Assembly: GCF_025685605.1 (NCBI RefSeq)
Contig: NZ_JAGTUT010000001.1
Location: 4,092,001 to 4,156,000, forward strand
Origin: Granulicella arctica
GTDB taxonomy: Bacteria > Acidobacteriota > Terriglobia > Terriglobales > Acidobacteriaceae
Direction of reading: 5' to 3'
DNA length: 64,000 nucleotides
The notes under the pieces were generated by a model, which saw nothing but the letters and a program-made list of their open reading frames with translations, had not been told where the DNA came from and did no database searches. Numbering within the stretch: the first letter of the stretch is position 1; each line of letters begins with the position of its first letter. Position numbers and translations under genes: made by a program. Below, one piece after another: positions 45,762 through 54,944 of this stretch.

Positions 45762-48173
45762 ATGGCATCGTCCTGGGGCAGAAAAGAAACCCTCATCACA
45801 CCGCCGACCGTGCCGGTGTACACCTTCACAGCCTTTGGAGTTGCGCTCATGTGCCTCTGCTTTTTCGCATGGCAGAGGGTCGCGTTTTCCATGCCGATCA
45901 TGCAGCGAAGCTACTTCACGGAGTACGTCCGCGCAGCCGTTGGAACGGCCTTCCATCAGGCCGGCGAGTACCGGATGTTCTATCTCGAAGGAGCGAAAAG
46001 GCGGCAGCCGCGCCTTGCCCTGCCGGTTGATTTCGAGGATGGCCAAACGACGCTTCCGAACGGGAAGACCGTACCCGTCCAGCTCACTTTGCTGCCGCAG
46101 GCACAAGGCTATCGATCGTTCGGGCGGAGCCTTCCGCAGAAGTTCCAGGACGCCTCGCTATACCATTGGCTTCGCTTCACCTTTTTCAAAGGCGACAGCG
46201 TTCCGCGCCTGTTTCTCCCCAGCTACATCGAGGCCGGAGTACTGCTCGCCATCATGCTCTGGTTTGCCGTGCCGGCCGATATCAAGCGGCTCAAAGTTTT
46301 GAAGTATGGCCGCGTGCTCCGTGGTCCCGAGATGATGAGCCCACGCGAATTCCACCGCGCCGTAATGCGCGAGTTCTGGCGTCATCCTTTAGGCGAGTTC
46401 CGTGCGTGGAGAGCCAGCAAGAAGGGCGGCAACCAGGCCCATCTGGGGCTCGGATTTAAGACCACGGAGATGACCGGGCTGATGCGGATTCCTCCCGGCA
46501 AAGAGTCCCAGCACTTTCAGATGATGGGCGACACCGGTGCAGGTAAGACGACCCTCATCATGCAGCTACTTCGGCAGATTAGGGACCGTGGCGACGTGGC
46601 CATTGTGTATGACCCGGCCTCGGAGTTCGTGCAGCGGTTCTACGACGAAAAACGCGGCGACATTATTCTCAATCCGCTCGACGCGAGATGCCCGTTCTGG
46701 TCGCCTGCCATGGAGATCGAGAGCAATCAGGAAGCCACGACTATCTCCGAATCGCTGTACCAGCCATCGGGCGGCAGTTCCAACAGCTCGAACAAGGAGT
46801 TTTTCTACCGGACGCCTGCTCAGATCTTCGCCCACCTGCTTCGCGAAGGCCCGACGCCGCACACGCTGGCGCAATGGATGGCGGATGAAAGTTTCCTGCA
46901 AAAGAAGGTCAAGGGAACGGAGATGGCGTTCTATATCGACCGCAAAGCTGGCCCTCAGGCGGCGGGTGTTCTGGCCAGTCTCGGCCTGGTCGCGCAGAGC
47001 CTCCGTCTGCTGCCGAGGAAGGAAGAAACCACGTCGATTTGGAACGCAACGGATTGGGCCAAAAATCGCGAGGGCTGGATCTTTATCACCTCCAAGAAGT
47101 CTCAGCGCGAGGTGCTGCGTCCACTTATCTCGCTATGGATCGACATCCTCGTAATGCGCTTGATGGAGATTCCCAAACCGGGGCAAAAGCAGGTCTGGTT
47201 TGTGATCGACGAGCTGGCCAGTCTGCAGAAGCTGCCCCAGCTCCACAGCGCCATGACAGAGAGCCGGAAGTCAAAAAATCCGCTCGTGGTCGGTTTCCAG
47301 GGGCGTGCGCAACTGGAGGACATCTACGGCAAAATCGCCGAGGTCATGTTGAGCCAGCCCGCCACCAAAATTTTCATGAAAACCACGGAAGGCAAAGCCG
47401 CCGAATGGATCTCCGACACGCTTGGCAAGGTTGAGATCGAGCGTCTGAAGGAGACGCACTTCGACGGCTCTCGCGCGGGCAAAAACTACACCATCGACAG
47501 GCAAATTGAGCCTCTGGTCATGGCCTCTGAAATCTCCGGTTTGGACGACCGCCGCGCGTATCTCAAACTTGGCAATCGGATCGCCCGCTTCGACTTCGAC
47601 TATCACGGCCTGCCGACCGTGACGGATGCGTTTATTCCTCGCGAAAACATCGACGACAAGCTGAAGTTCGATCGCCGCACCCTAGAGCCGCTGACACCGG
47701 CGGCATGCTCGGCTCCGGCTGAACCTTTGACGCAACCAGAGACGCCGGCCCAGCCCAGACCCGAAGCCAACGACTCACAGGAACCCAAGCAGAAAGGAGG
47801 TGCGCAGTACCGGCGCGCCCTCACGCTGGCCTGGGATGGACCCGACGAGAATTCCAAGACGCAGCCCATCGCGCAGCCGGTAGCGCAGCTCAGCGGCATC
47901 GCTGCCATCGCTGCCGAGTTTCTTCAGGAGTTGCAACAGTTCCGCGAGTCGCTGGAGGCGCAGGGCCGCGACTTCTCGGAAGACGAGTTGAAGGCGGTCA
48001 AAGAGGGGTGGGACGATATCGTCAAGCGGGACGAAGAGCAACCGGAGCAGACCACTTCCGACCCGATCATGCTCACGGATTTGGACCCGTATCTGATTCC
48101 GCTGCACGATCCTCAGCACCATACCCATATCCAGGCTTACGACGATGAGCAATTCAGCCTCTCTCTGGAGTAG
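45762..48173 (+). CDS. Type IV coupling protein (TraD/VirD4-type ATPase)
   Basis: This 803-residue membrane ATPase would bring the relaxosome to the secretion channel. Two N-terminal membrane segments (VYTFTAFGVALMCLCFFAWQ and AGVLLAIMLWFAVPADI) flank a periplasmic stretch. Walker A is GDTGAGKTT at about residues 256-264 and Walker B is VWFVIDELASL near 480. A C-terminal proline/glutamine-rich tail of about 150 residues follows FIPRENIDDK and may bind relaxase. It appears intact. The truncated relaxase gene begins 5 bp downstream. Confidence 0.9.
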   Translation: MASSWGRKETLITPPTVPVYTFTAFGVALMCLCFFAWQRVAFSMPIMQRSYFTEYVRAAVGTAFHQAGEYRMFYLEGAKRRQPRLALPVDFEDGQTTLPNGKTVPVQLTLLPQAQGYRSFGRSLPQKFQDASLYHWLRFTFFKGDSVPRLFLPSYIEAGVLLAIMLWFAVPADIKRLKVLKYGRVLRGPEMMSPREFHRAVMREFWRHPLGEFRAWRASKKGGNQAHLGLGFKTTEMTGLMRIPPGKESQHFQMMGDTGAGKTTLIMQLLRQIRDRGDVAIVYDPASEFVQRFYDEKRGDIILNPLDARCPFWSPAMEIESNQEATTISESLYQPSGGSSNSSNKEFFYRTPAQIFAHLLREGPTPHTLAQWMADESFLQKKVKGTEMAFYIDRKAGPQAAGVLASLGLVAQSLRLLPRKEETTSIWNATDWAKNREGWIFITSKKSQREVLRPLISLWIDILVMRLMEIPKPGQKQVWFVIDELASLQKLPQLHSAMTESRKSKNPLVVGFQGRAQLEDIYGKIAEVMLSQPATKIFMKTTEGKAAEWISDTLGKVEIERLKETHFDGSRAGKNYTIDRQIEPLVMASEISGLDDRRAYLKLGNRIARFDFDYHGLPTVTDAFIPRENIDDKLKFDRRTLEPLTPAACSAPAEPLTQPETPAQPRPEANDSQEPKQKGGAQYRRALTLAWDGPDENSKTQPIAQPVAQLSGIAAIAAEFLQELQQFRESLEAQGRDFSEDELKAVKEGWDDIVKRDEEQPEQTTSDPIMLTDLDPYLIPLHDPQHHTHIQAYDDEQFSLSLE

Positions 48174-48178
48174 CCCCG

Positions 48179-49669
48179 ATGCTGACGATTTCGAAGGCAC
48201 TTAATGCCTCGCAGGCGGGCACGTATCACACTAAGGATTTCGTATCCGAGACGCAGAGCTACTACGCCAAAGACGACGTCCTGCTGGGCGAGTGGCAGGG
48301 CGAGTTGGCAGGCAGGTTCGGCCTCTCGGGAACCGTCAGCAAAGCCGACTTCATGGCTCTCGCCAATGGTCAGAATCCGCGAACCGGCGAGCAGATGGTG
48401 AAGCATCGCATCGCAGGCGAACAGACCAACCCGGATGGTTCCATCACGAAGGCGGTGGAGCACCGCGCCGGTTGGGACGCTACCTTTTCCGCGCCCAAAT
48501 CCGTGTCCCTGACAGCCCTTGTGGGCGGCGATGAGAGCGTGCGCCTGGCTCATCGGGAGGCGGTGACCGCCGCGCTCTCGGAGCTGGAGCAGTACACGCA
48601 AGCACGAATCGGCGGCAACAACCCCGCCGAGCAGACCGGGCGATTTGTCGCGGCTAAGTTCGAGCACGATATCGACGACCGAATCGCCGAACTCAATACG
48701 CAGCGTTATTCACTGACGCAAAACAGAAAGAGGATTTTATCCTCCTTAGAAAATGACCAAATTCTTTTCAGCCCCGATGAGGCCGAGCGACTGTTCAAGG
48801 AAGCTGGAGTTTTCTTTAAGGATCAGATCAAGAAGGATTTTCAGCAGCTCATCTCATTTAACCGAGCGATAAGCGACGAACGACGGGTATATCTGCAAGA
48901 AGAGCGTACCGAGGTCGAAGCAGAGCTGAAGAAGATTGGTGCCGAACTGAACACTCTTGGAAAGCGCAGGTCGGAGAACCTCGCATTTTTGAGCGCGACC
49001 GACGCTTTCGATAAGTACAAACAATTCTCCGATGAAATGGTCACGCTGAGAGCGGATATAACCTCGCTTGAAAGACAGCGAGGCTTCCTACATCGACTTC
49101 AACAGCTTCGAACTGAAATTCGTACCATCGTCGATGAAAGGGCTGTCATCCAATCTCAGATCGAGGCTGACGTCGAACAGCAGAATACGGATAAATCGAG
49201 CTTGTTCTCTAGTATTCGCGTACATTTGAGCGATATTGTCGAAGAGGTCATTAACAGAAAAGCACTGCTCAGCGTCTCCCCAAATGGTCAAGGGCACTTG
49301 GAATTTGAAGCTGACATCCTTGATGAAGCGGGAAACATGACGAGTGCCGATCTCGGACATACCTATAGGAAGCTGCTCTGCATCGCCTTTGATATGGCTC
49401 TCCTTCGCGCTCGGCTTGACGAAAAGTTCCCTCGTTTTGTCTATCACGATGGGGTGTTCGAGTCCTTGGATGATCGCAAGAAAGAAAAACTCTTAACCGT
49501 CATTCGAGAGTACGCTGAGCTAGGCCTGCAGCCAACAATCACACTGATTGATTCCGACCTTCCGCCCAGAAGCGAGAAAGAGGGATCTGTGTTCGCAGAC
49601 GCTGAAATCGTATTGACTCTTCATGACGAAGGTGAAAGTGGACGCCTCTTCAAAATGCGCGCCTGGTAG
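48179..49669 (+). CDS. Chimera: TrwC-type relaxase N-terminus fused to DUF2326 SMC-like C-terminus
   Basis: Residues 1 to about 165 match the start of TrwC/TraA-type MOBF relaxases: MLTISKAL, QSYYAKDD with the catalytic tyrosine pair, FGLSGTVSKADF, GWDATFSAPKSVSLTAL and FVAAKFEHD. At that point a relaxase would continue into the histidine triad that binds metal. Instead the frame continues into a long coiled coil (about 170-380) and an ABC-type C-terminal lobe (FVYHDGVFESLDDRKKEK, PTITLIDSDLP) typical of DUF2326 proteins. DNA becomes visibly AT-richer past about 48690. Both active sites are incomplete: no histidine triad and no Walker A. The 496-codon frame is intact. Confidence 0.8.
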   Translation: MLTISKALNASQAGTYHTKDFVSETQSYYAKDDVLLGEWQGELAGRFGLSGTVSKADFMALANGQNPRTGEQMVKHRIAGEQTNPDGSITKAVEHRAGWDATFSAPKSVSLTALVGGDESVRLAHREAVTAALSELEQYTQARIGGNNPAEQTGRFVAAKFEHDIDDRIAELNTQRYSLTQNRKRILSSLENDQILFSPDEAERLFKEAGVFFKDQIKKDFQQLISFNRAISDERRVYLQEERTEVEAELKKIGAELNTLGKRRSENLAFLSATDAFDKYKQFSDEMVTLRADITSLERQRGFLHRLQQLRTEIRTIVDERAVIQSQIEADVEQQNTDKSSLFSSIRVHLSDIVEEVINRKALLSVSPNGQGHLEFEADILDEAGNMTSADLGHTYRKLLCIAFDMALLRARLDEKFPRFVYHDGVFESLDDRKKEKLLTVIREYAELGLQPTITLIDSDLPPRSEKEGSVFADAEIVLTLHDEGESGRLFKMRAW

Positions 49670-49694
49670 TCAAGGTCTGAATGCGAGTCCCGCG

Positions 49695-49928
49695 CTAAGA
49701 GCTTTGCCGAGCGGGATCTCCGAAGACATTCATCGCGAGAGATACGGCGGGGGAGTCGCCCATTTGACGGACCACATATTGGTTGGCCTTGAATGTTGCT
49801 TCAGCTACGGAGTGACCCGATTCCCAATACTCAAGAAATGCAGGAACCCGCGTTGCGGGGCTGTACGCATGGAACCAATTGGGCCGGAAGGCGAAGATTG
49901 TCGCCGAGCCGAGAGTAACCCAATCTGC
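49695..49928 (-). pseudogene. Unrecognised coding remnant without start
   Basis: A leftward open frame of about 77 codons reads DWVTLGSATIFAFRPNWF, then EYWESGHSVAEATFKANQYV and SPAVSLAMNVFGDP before a TAG at 49695-49697. Composition and codon pattern look protein-coding, but there is no usable start and it runs into the end of the downstream-lying SDR gene. It is probably the C-terminus of a gene cut off by recombination. No family could be assigned. Confidence 0.4.
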
Positions 49929-49929
49929 T

Positions 49930-50685
49930 TTACTGCAGGCCGCCCGAGGCCTGTATCATCTGCCCCGTCACCCAGCGTGATTTGTCTGAGGCAAGAAAGG
50001 TCACTACATCTGCAATGTCCTGGGTCGTTCCAGCACGCCCCAGTGGCGTTTGGGAAACAAGGTCTGCAACAAAGGCGGTTTCAGAACTCATTCCCAAAGC
50101 ACTGACACCTTCGGTCAATACAATTCCGGGGCTTACCGAGTTCACTCGGATATCTTGCCTGCCTAATTCTTTGGCGAGAACACGAGTGATGGAGTCGGAG
50201 GCTGCTTTGGTTGCCGTGTACATCACCGTGCCAGGTAGGTTAAGAGTCGTACCTGCGGTGCCGATGTTTATGATGCTTCCGCCTGTCTCACCGAACCGAA
50301 GAGATGCTTCTTTGCACATCAGCAGTGTTCCCAGAACATTGGTATCGAACTGCCTCCGGTACTCCGCGTCTTCGATCTCCGCGAGAGGGCCAAAGGTATA
50401 CACTCCTGCGTTATTTACGAGGATGTCGACTCTGTTGAAATGCTCGATCGTTTCGTCAAAGATCCGCCTTACGTCAGAGGTGCTACTTACCGATCCCCGC
50501 ACGGCGGTCGCCCTTCCGCCCGCGGCCATGATTTCGGAGACAGTCTTAGCTGCACCTGCTTCATCCGACACATAATTCACGATTGTCGACGCACCTTCCG
50601 CCGCGAGCGCCTTAGCGATAGCCGAACCGAAGCCTTTGGAACTTCCAGTAACGATAGCGACCCTGCCGTCTAGCCCTTTGTGCAT
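49930..50685 (-). CDS. SDR-family oxidoreductase
   Basis: This 251-residue classical SDR has cofactor motif TGSSKGFG, NNAGVYTFG, catalytic YTATK and a C-terminal WVTGQMIQASGG, close to FabG-like 3-oxoacyl reductases but with no fatty acid genes nearby. It is divergent from a TetR regulator; a palindromic operator lies in between, 219 bp from its start. The substrate is unknown. Confidence 0.87.
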   Translation of the reverse strand: MHKGLDGRVAIVTGSSKGFGSAIAKALAAEGASTIVNYVSDEAGAAKTVSEIMAAGGRATAVRGSVSSTSDVRRIFDETIEHFNRVDILVNNAGVYTFGPLAEIEDAEYRRQFDTNVLGTLLMCKEASLRFGETGGSIINIGTAGTTLNLPGTVMYTATKAASDSITRVLAKELGRQDIRVNSVSPGIVLTEGVSALGMSSETAFVADLVSQTPLGRAGTTQDIADVVTFLASDKSRWVTGQMIQASGGLQ

Positions 50686-50903
50686 AAGTAGACCTTGTCC
50701 CTCTCATCCGCCGACGCGTCCGGCATTCCTTAACCCTACGGATCAGGCTCAAAGGCGTCTTGGCAGATAGCCCTCAGGATTGTTGCAAACAATCGGTAAA
50801 GTGATGTAGGTATGCACCGCCTTCAGCAACTTGGGCCAGCGCTCATTTCTCGCGCTTATGCATTACTCATTCCACGTTCAAAAGGATTTCAACCACCTCG
50901 TCA

Positions 50904-50919
50904 ATACGACCGGTCGTAT
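50904..50919 (+). promoter_or_regulatory. TetR-type operator, copy 1
   Basis: ATACGAC-CG-GTCGTAT is a perfect 16-bp palindrome. Its last three bases begin TATGAT, a good -10 box reading rightward toward the TetR gene at 51125. The same palindrome with CA at the centre occurs at 52725. The rest of 50686-51124 shows no convincing gene. Confidence 0.7.
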
Positions 50920-51124
50920 GATACAGCCATGTAGTTCCAGAACTTATACCAAGCTCATCCTTGACGATGTGTTCAGACAAAACTCGGCTCTATATGCCAA
51001 GCATTCGCCTTGATCGCCACCATATCGTTATCTGGTTGCAATTGAGAAATTCCTGGCGCAGATGATCGAGAAACCTCTCCGAGAGAGTGTTCATCTTGCG
51101 TCAACGAAGAAGAAATGAGCGAGC

Positions 51125-51727
51125 ATGACTGTAAAACACAATGAGCAGCGGACGCGGTCGCTCATACTTCAAGCTGCATTCGAGATCGTCTGCATCTATG
51201 GATTCGCCGGGGTAACGTTAGGAAATCTGGCAAAACACATTGGAATGTCGAAGAGTGGACTCTTCGCACATTTCAAGTCGATAGAGCAACTTCACCTGGA
51301 GCTTATCAAACACATTGGCAATGTGTTTCGTTCGGAAGTTGTGTCTCCAGCTCAAGATGTCGCTGAAGGGCTCCCTCGGTTGGAAGCCACCATCTCGAAT
51401 TGGTTGATATGGGCCTCTCGGCCGACAGAGTTGGGCGGCGCTCCGCTCTTAGCCAGCTTCTTCGAGTTCGATGACCGTGAGGGTTCGGTTCGAGATTCTC
51501 TGTTAGAGGAAGGGAGTGGCTGGTGTACCCACTTGCGCCAGCTCGCAATCCAGGCCGTCGCCATGGGCGACTTCCGCCAGGATCTAGACGCCGAGCAGTT
51601 CGTCTTCGAGCTTTGTGGGATCTACTTCAGCTTTCATGTCTCGGAGCGCTTCATGCGCCATTCGGGCTCGCATGGTTTCGCAACAGTAGCGGTCAAGGGA
51701 CTCGTCGACCGTGCCCGCCGGCATTAG
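51125..51727 (+). CDS. TetR/AcrR-family regulator
   Basis: This 200-residue repressor has an N-terminal helix-turn-helix (IVCIYGFAGVTLGNLAKHIGMSKSGLFAHFKS) and a helical ligand domain with a C-terminal fold like the TetR_C group that ends in FSFHVSERFMRHSG. It probably binds the palindrome at 50904 and so controls itself, perhaps the divergent SDR gene, and the AraC gene that carries a second copy of the site. The ligand is unknown. Confidence 0.86.
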   Translation: MTVKHNEQRTRSLILQAAFEIVCIYGFAGVTLGNLAKHIGMSKSGLFAHFKSIEQLHLELIKHIGNVFRSEVVSPAQDVAEGLPRLEATISNWLIWASRPTELGGAPLLASFFEFDDREGSVRDSLLEEGSGWCTHLRQLAIQAVAMGDFRQDLDAEQFVFELCGIYFSFHVSERFMRHSGSHGFATVAVKGLVDRARRH

Positions 51728-51773
51728 CGACTACAGCAGCCCCTTCGGGAGCAAACTCGGGAAAACGGGAGGC

Positions 51774-52688
51774 CTATGCTTTAGACTCCCTACGCCAACG
51801 GCCTGGGCTGGTGCCAGTGAGCTTCGCGAAGGTTCGATTGAACGACGCTTGGTCACAGAATCCGGCTTGGAAGGCGATCTCTATAAGAGATTCGTTGGAG
51901 TTGAGAAGGAGTTGTTTAGCGTAATCGACTCGCTGCTCGATAACCCAGCGGTGAACAGGAAGTCCGAAGGTCTTCTTGAATGACCGCGCAAAATGGCTCA
52001 CAGACAAGCGGCACTCTTTGGCGATGACCGCCAGCCTTACATCGTCGTACGTTCCCTTTGACAAGAGCTCCATCGCCCGCCGCCTCTGCCAGGTGGAGAG
52101 ACCGCCGCGGTGTACCTCTTCATCCTTCGGCCGGGAGCTCCAAAGATGAACCACATGGGAGCAAAAGAGCATCACAAAATGATTCATGAAGGTGGACGAG
52201 AAGAGAGAGGGCGCTTCAATGCAGGGAATGATAAGGTTCGTGAGCTGAGCAAAGACCGGAGACTCACTCAAATCCCCATGGCATTCAATGGAGAGTCGAG
52301 GCAGCCCGTTCGCGTCGGTGAAGTCGTTGAGTGTTGTCCGCGGAAGATGAAACTGCACGGAATCGCACGTATGAGCGACCTCAGGGGAAAGTGCCGAATC
52401 AGGGTCGATACTGGGATTTTCGGCAGCGTCGATCTTGGGATCTCCAGAAACATCCAGCAGCCACCGTTGTTGCACCCGGACAGGGTTGAGATGGACCGTG
52501 ACGACCAGCCTTGGCAGATGAACGTAGTCAACCGAAGCATTTGTCGCTCGGGTGTGAGGCAATAGAGGTATCACTGCCGTTCTGCCGCGCGTCTCTGATG
52601 CGGGCAGGGTATACATGCTGTTTGCGATTGAAGGGAGCGAGCTCCCTGGAACGTTTGTGTAGGGCTGTGGGTTGCGTCTGTCATTCAT
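51774..52688 (-). CDS. AraC-family transcriptional regulator
   Basis: This regulator has two C-terminal helix-turn-helix motifs (VIAKECRLSVSHFARSFKKTFGLPVHRW and LIEIAFQAGFCDQASFNRTFAKLTG). The N-terminal part is a sensor domain of no clear family. The longest frame begins at 52751, but that would place the operator and its TATTAT box inside the gene. I therefore prefer the ATG at 52688 (304 residues, AAGGCGG upstream), with 52706 as an alternative. It is convergent with the TetR gene, 46 bp apart. Confidence 0.78.
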   Translation of the reverse strand: MNDRRNPQPYTNVPGSSLPSIANSMYTLPASETRGRTAVIPLLPHTRATNASVDYVHLPRLVVTVHLNPVRVQQRWLLDVSGDPKIDAAENPSIDPDSALSPEVAHTCDSVQFHLPRTTLNDFTDANGLPRLSIECHGDLSESPVFAQLTNLIIPCIEAPSLFSSTFMNHFVMLFCSHVVHLWSSRPKDEEVHRGGLSTWQRRRAMELLSKGTYDDVRLAVIAKECRLSVSHFARSFKKTFGLPVHRWVIEQRVDYAKQLLLNSNESLIEIAFQAGFCDQASFNRTFAKLTGTSPGRWRRESKA

Positions 52689-52724
52689 GTCCGCTACCGC
52701 CTTCATATGCTTCTGCAATTGATA

Positions 52725-52740
52725 ATACGACCAGTCGTAT
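52725..52740 (-). promoter_or_regulatory. TetR-type operator, copy 2
   Basis: ATACGAC-CA-GTCGTAT, extended by one A/T pair each side, matches copy 1 at 50904 at all but the central bases. On the minus strand its right arm runs into TATTAT, a -10 box pointing at the AraC gene. The arrangement is the same as at copy 1. The interval 52752-53040 shows no gene. Confidence 0.7.
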
Positions 52741-53040
52741 TCCGAAACCATGAAAAGGAATTACCCATTCGTGGGGGGTCCTTTAGGGTGTTTCCTCCTT
52801 TTTTGAGCGATTCGACGATCAAGCGACAGCCAATCTATTGACAGGCAAGAGGTTCCAACGATGCGAACCGTCCGAGATTCACTGAACAGTCGTTGGAGGT
52901 CGGAGCCTAATGCCTCACGGACGCCTTTCGGGCCAGTTCCGCTAAAAGCCGAGTGGCTTCGACAAGAGAACTTCGGCGTATGTCAGTTAGCGTTGCGATA
53001 GTCGATTTCACACAGATTCGTTTGCACTTGGAGGTTCACT

Positions 53041-53469
53041 ATGCCCAGAAGAGAGGACACCTCATCAGTCCGACACCGGATCTTATGTGTGGATGACGAT
53101 CTTGTCTGTCTTCAGCTTCGTCAGACTCTTCTTGAAAGCAACGGGTACGCCGTGATCATCTCCGATCGACCGTTCGAGGCTTTGAAGCAAGACTTCGACG
53201 CTGTCGACCTGGCTTTTGTGGATTACGACATGCCTGGGATGAATGGCAGAGAGTTGCTGCTCAGAATGCGCGCGTCAAACGCAACATTCCCCATTGTTCT
53301 CCTGAGCGGACAAGCCTATACGTTGCCGGTCGAGGTGCGCGTCCTCTTCTCGGCTTGCATCGATAAGGGCTCGCCGGTACAAGAGATGCTCGAAATCATC
53401 GAGCGGTTTCGGACCCAGGGATACGTGGAGGATGGGCTTATGCGAGGTGCGTTCGGCTCTCAGACCTGA
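53041..53469 (+). CDS. Stand-alone receiver-domain protein
   Basis: This 142-residue protein is a single response-regulator receiver domain. Acidic pocket Asp18-Asp20 (CVDDD), phosphoacceptor Asp61 (FVDYDMPG), Ser89 (LLSG) and Lys109 (CIDKG) are all present. No output domain is attached, so it would act by protein contact. It sits near a histidine kinase gene at 55-58 kb and may take phosphate from it, which is inference. TTGGAGG precedes the ATG. Confidence 0.85.
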   Translation: MPRREDTSSVRHRILCVDDDLVCLQLRQTLLESNGYAVIISDRPFEALKQDFDAVDLAFVDYDMPGMNGRELLLRMRASNATFPIVLLSGQAYTLPVEVRVLFSACIDKGSPVQEMLEIIERFRTQGYVEDGLMRGAFGSQT

Positions 53470-53556
53470 GTTGCAGGTCGGTTTTCCTGCCAACCAGCAA
53501 AGGAGCAGCGACAGGTGGCCTCCGCTTCGCTATGATTGCTCTGTAAACGGAGTGCC

Positions 53557-54213
53557 ATGACAAACACCGGAACTCGCGAGAAGATCATAGAGGCAGCGTA
53601 TCTCCGATTCTATGAGTTCGGATACAACGGCACGAGTGTACAAGACATAGTCGATCAGGTCGGCGTTCCCAAGGGAACCTTCTACAACTACTTTAAGAGT
53701 AAAGAGCTGTTAGGCCTTGAGGCGCTCGATCTCTATGCTTGTGTCGCCGACAAGGTGTTCACGCCACCCGAAGCCGCACAAGGATCGCCCAGGTCGAAGA
53801 AGCCTCAGCCATCGGAGATTGCTCGCCTCCGCGGCCAATTTGAGGAAGCTCTTAAGTTTCAGGAGCGGCAGAAGATCTCTCTCGGCTGCCTTATGGGAAA
53901 TTTAACCGCGGAATCTTCTGCATTGCCAGAGAGCTTCGGGAAGTTGATTGAAAAGAGCTTTAATCGTTGGATCGCAGCGGTCTCTGCTTCCCTGCGAGCA
54001 GCTCAAGTGAGTGGGGAAGTTGCCCAGTCGCATGATCCGGATGGTCTTGCAAGATACCTGATGGCGGCATGGTTCGGCTCGTTGCTGTTGATGAAGAATT
54101 CGCAAAAGAAGACAGCGATCGATGATTTCTTCAGACTAACCTTCGATACGCTCCTGAAAAGTGAGCCTCCGCTAACGAAAAAGAAAGTTCCGCAACGTCG
54201 CAAGCGGAAATGA
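53557..54213 (+). CDS. TetR-family regulator
   Basis: This 218-residue repressor has the N-terminal helix-turn-helix YEFGYNGTSVQDIVDQVGVPKGTFYNYFKSKE and a C-terminal domain with LGCLMGNLTAESS, as in the AcuR-like/TetR_C_16 style regulators that sense small toxic compounds. It ends in a lysine/arginine-rich tail. The ATG at 53557 with CGGAG upstream was chosen over an upstream TTG. A target might be the efflux operon at 59.6 kb, but no matching operator was seen. Confidence 0.86.
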   Translation: MTNTGTREKIIEAAYLRFYEFGYNGTSVQDIVDQVGVPKGTFYNYFKSKELLGLEALDLYACVADKVFTPPEAAQGSPRSKKPQPSEIARLRGQFEEALKFQERQKISLGCLMGNLTAESSALPESFGKLIEKSFNRWIAAVSASLRAAQVSGEVAQSHDPDGLARYLMAAWFGSLLLMKNSQKKTAIDDFFRLTFDTLLKSEPPLTKKKVPQRRKRK

Positions 54214-54251
54214 GAGCCTTTGAATTTCGGGCTGGAGAGCGGGATGACACG

Positions 54252-54881
54252 TTATCCGTCGAGGAAGCCGCGCCTCATCGCGATCGTTACAGCATGAGTT
54301 CGATCGTTCGCGGATAGCTTCGTAAGAATGCTACTCATATGATTCTTGACGGTGTCTTCCGAAACAGAGAGGCGCGCTGCGGTGAGTTTATTCGAGTGAC
54401 CGCCCGCAACGAGTCGCAGGACCTGGATCTCTCGCGTCGTCAAAACTGTATCGCCAACATGCTCCGCGATGAGCTTCGCGATTTCCGCAGGAATGCAGCG
54501 CTCTCCATTGTGTACTGCGCGGATCGTTGCTAGAAGGTCCTTGCGGAGCATGCTCTTTAGCAGATACCCCTGTGCGCCTGCACGTAGAGCACGTACCGCT
54601 TGAACATCTCCGTCGTATGTAGTGAGAATGATGATGCGAGCCGAAGGTGCTTCGCTGCGAATGGTTTCAAGCGCTTCTAACCCGCTCATCTCCGGCATTT
54701 GGAGATCCATCAAGGTGATGTCCGGTCTGTGAAGCCGATGGAGCGCGACCGCTTCGAGTCCATTTGTGGCCTCGCCAATCAAGTGCATGTCAGGTTCACC
54801 GTCGACCGCCCCAGCGATGCCCTCGCGAACGATTGGATGGTCGTCGACGCTGAGCACGCTTATGAGGTGAGTAGTGTTCAT
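54252..54881 (-). CDS. NarL/FixJ-family response regulator
   Basis: This 209-residue regulator has an N-terminal receiver (VDDHPIVREGI, phosphoacceptor in ITLMDLQMPE, TTYDGD, lysine in YLLKSM) and a C-terminal LuxR-type helix-turn-helix (LTTREIQVLRLVAGGHSNKL, then VSEDTVKNHMSSIL). It follows the histidine kinase gene by 63 bp on the same strand, so the two form one two-component system. Confidence 0.92.
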   Translation of the reverse strand: MNTTHLISVLSVDDHPIVREGIAGAVDGEPDMHLIGEATNGLEAVALHRLHRPDITLMDLQMPEMSGLEALETIRSEAPSARIIILTTYDGDVQAVRALRAGAQGYLLKSMLRKDLLATIRAVHNGERCIPAEIAKLIAEHVGDTVLTTREIQVLRLVAGGHSNKLTAARLSVSEDTVKNHMSSILTKLSANDRTHAVTIAMRRGFLDG

Positions 54882-54944
54882 GGGAGTGTTGTCCTAAAAT
54901 CGCTGAGAAACACGCTCGACTGGAGCTATCATACTGCGCGCTAT

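Noticed and set aside
49623..50105. Rightward open frame of 160 codons
   Set aside because: Overlaps the end of the chimera and the SDR gene; the opposite strand has better coding character.
50831..51013. Open frame of 60 codons upstream of TetR
   Set aside because: It contains the palindromic operator and -10 box, so it is promoter DNA.
52689..52751. Longer N-terminus of the AraC gene at 52.7 kb
   Set aside because: The extension lies over the operator and its TATTAT box, which should precede transcription start.
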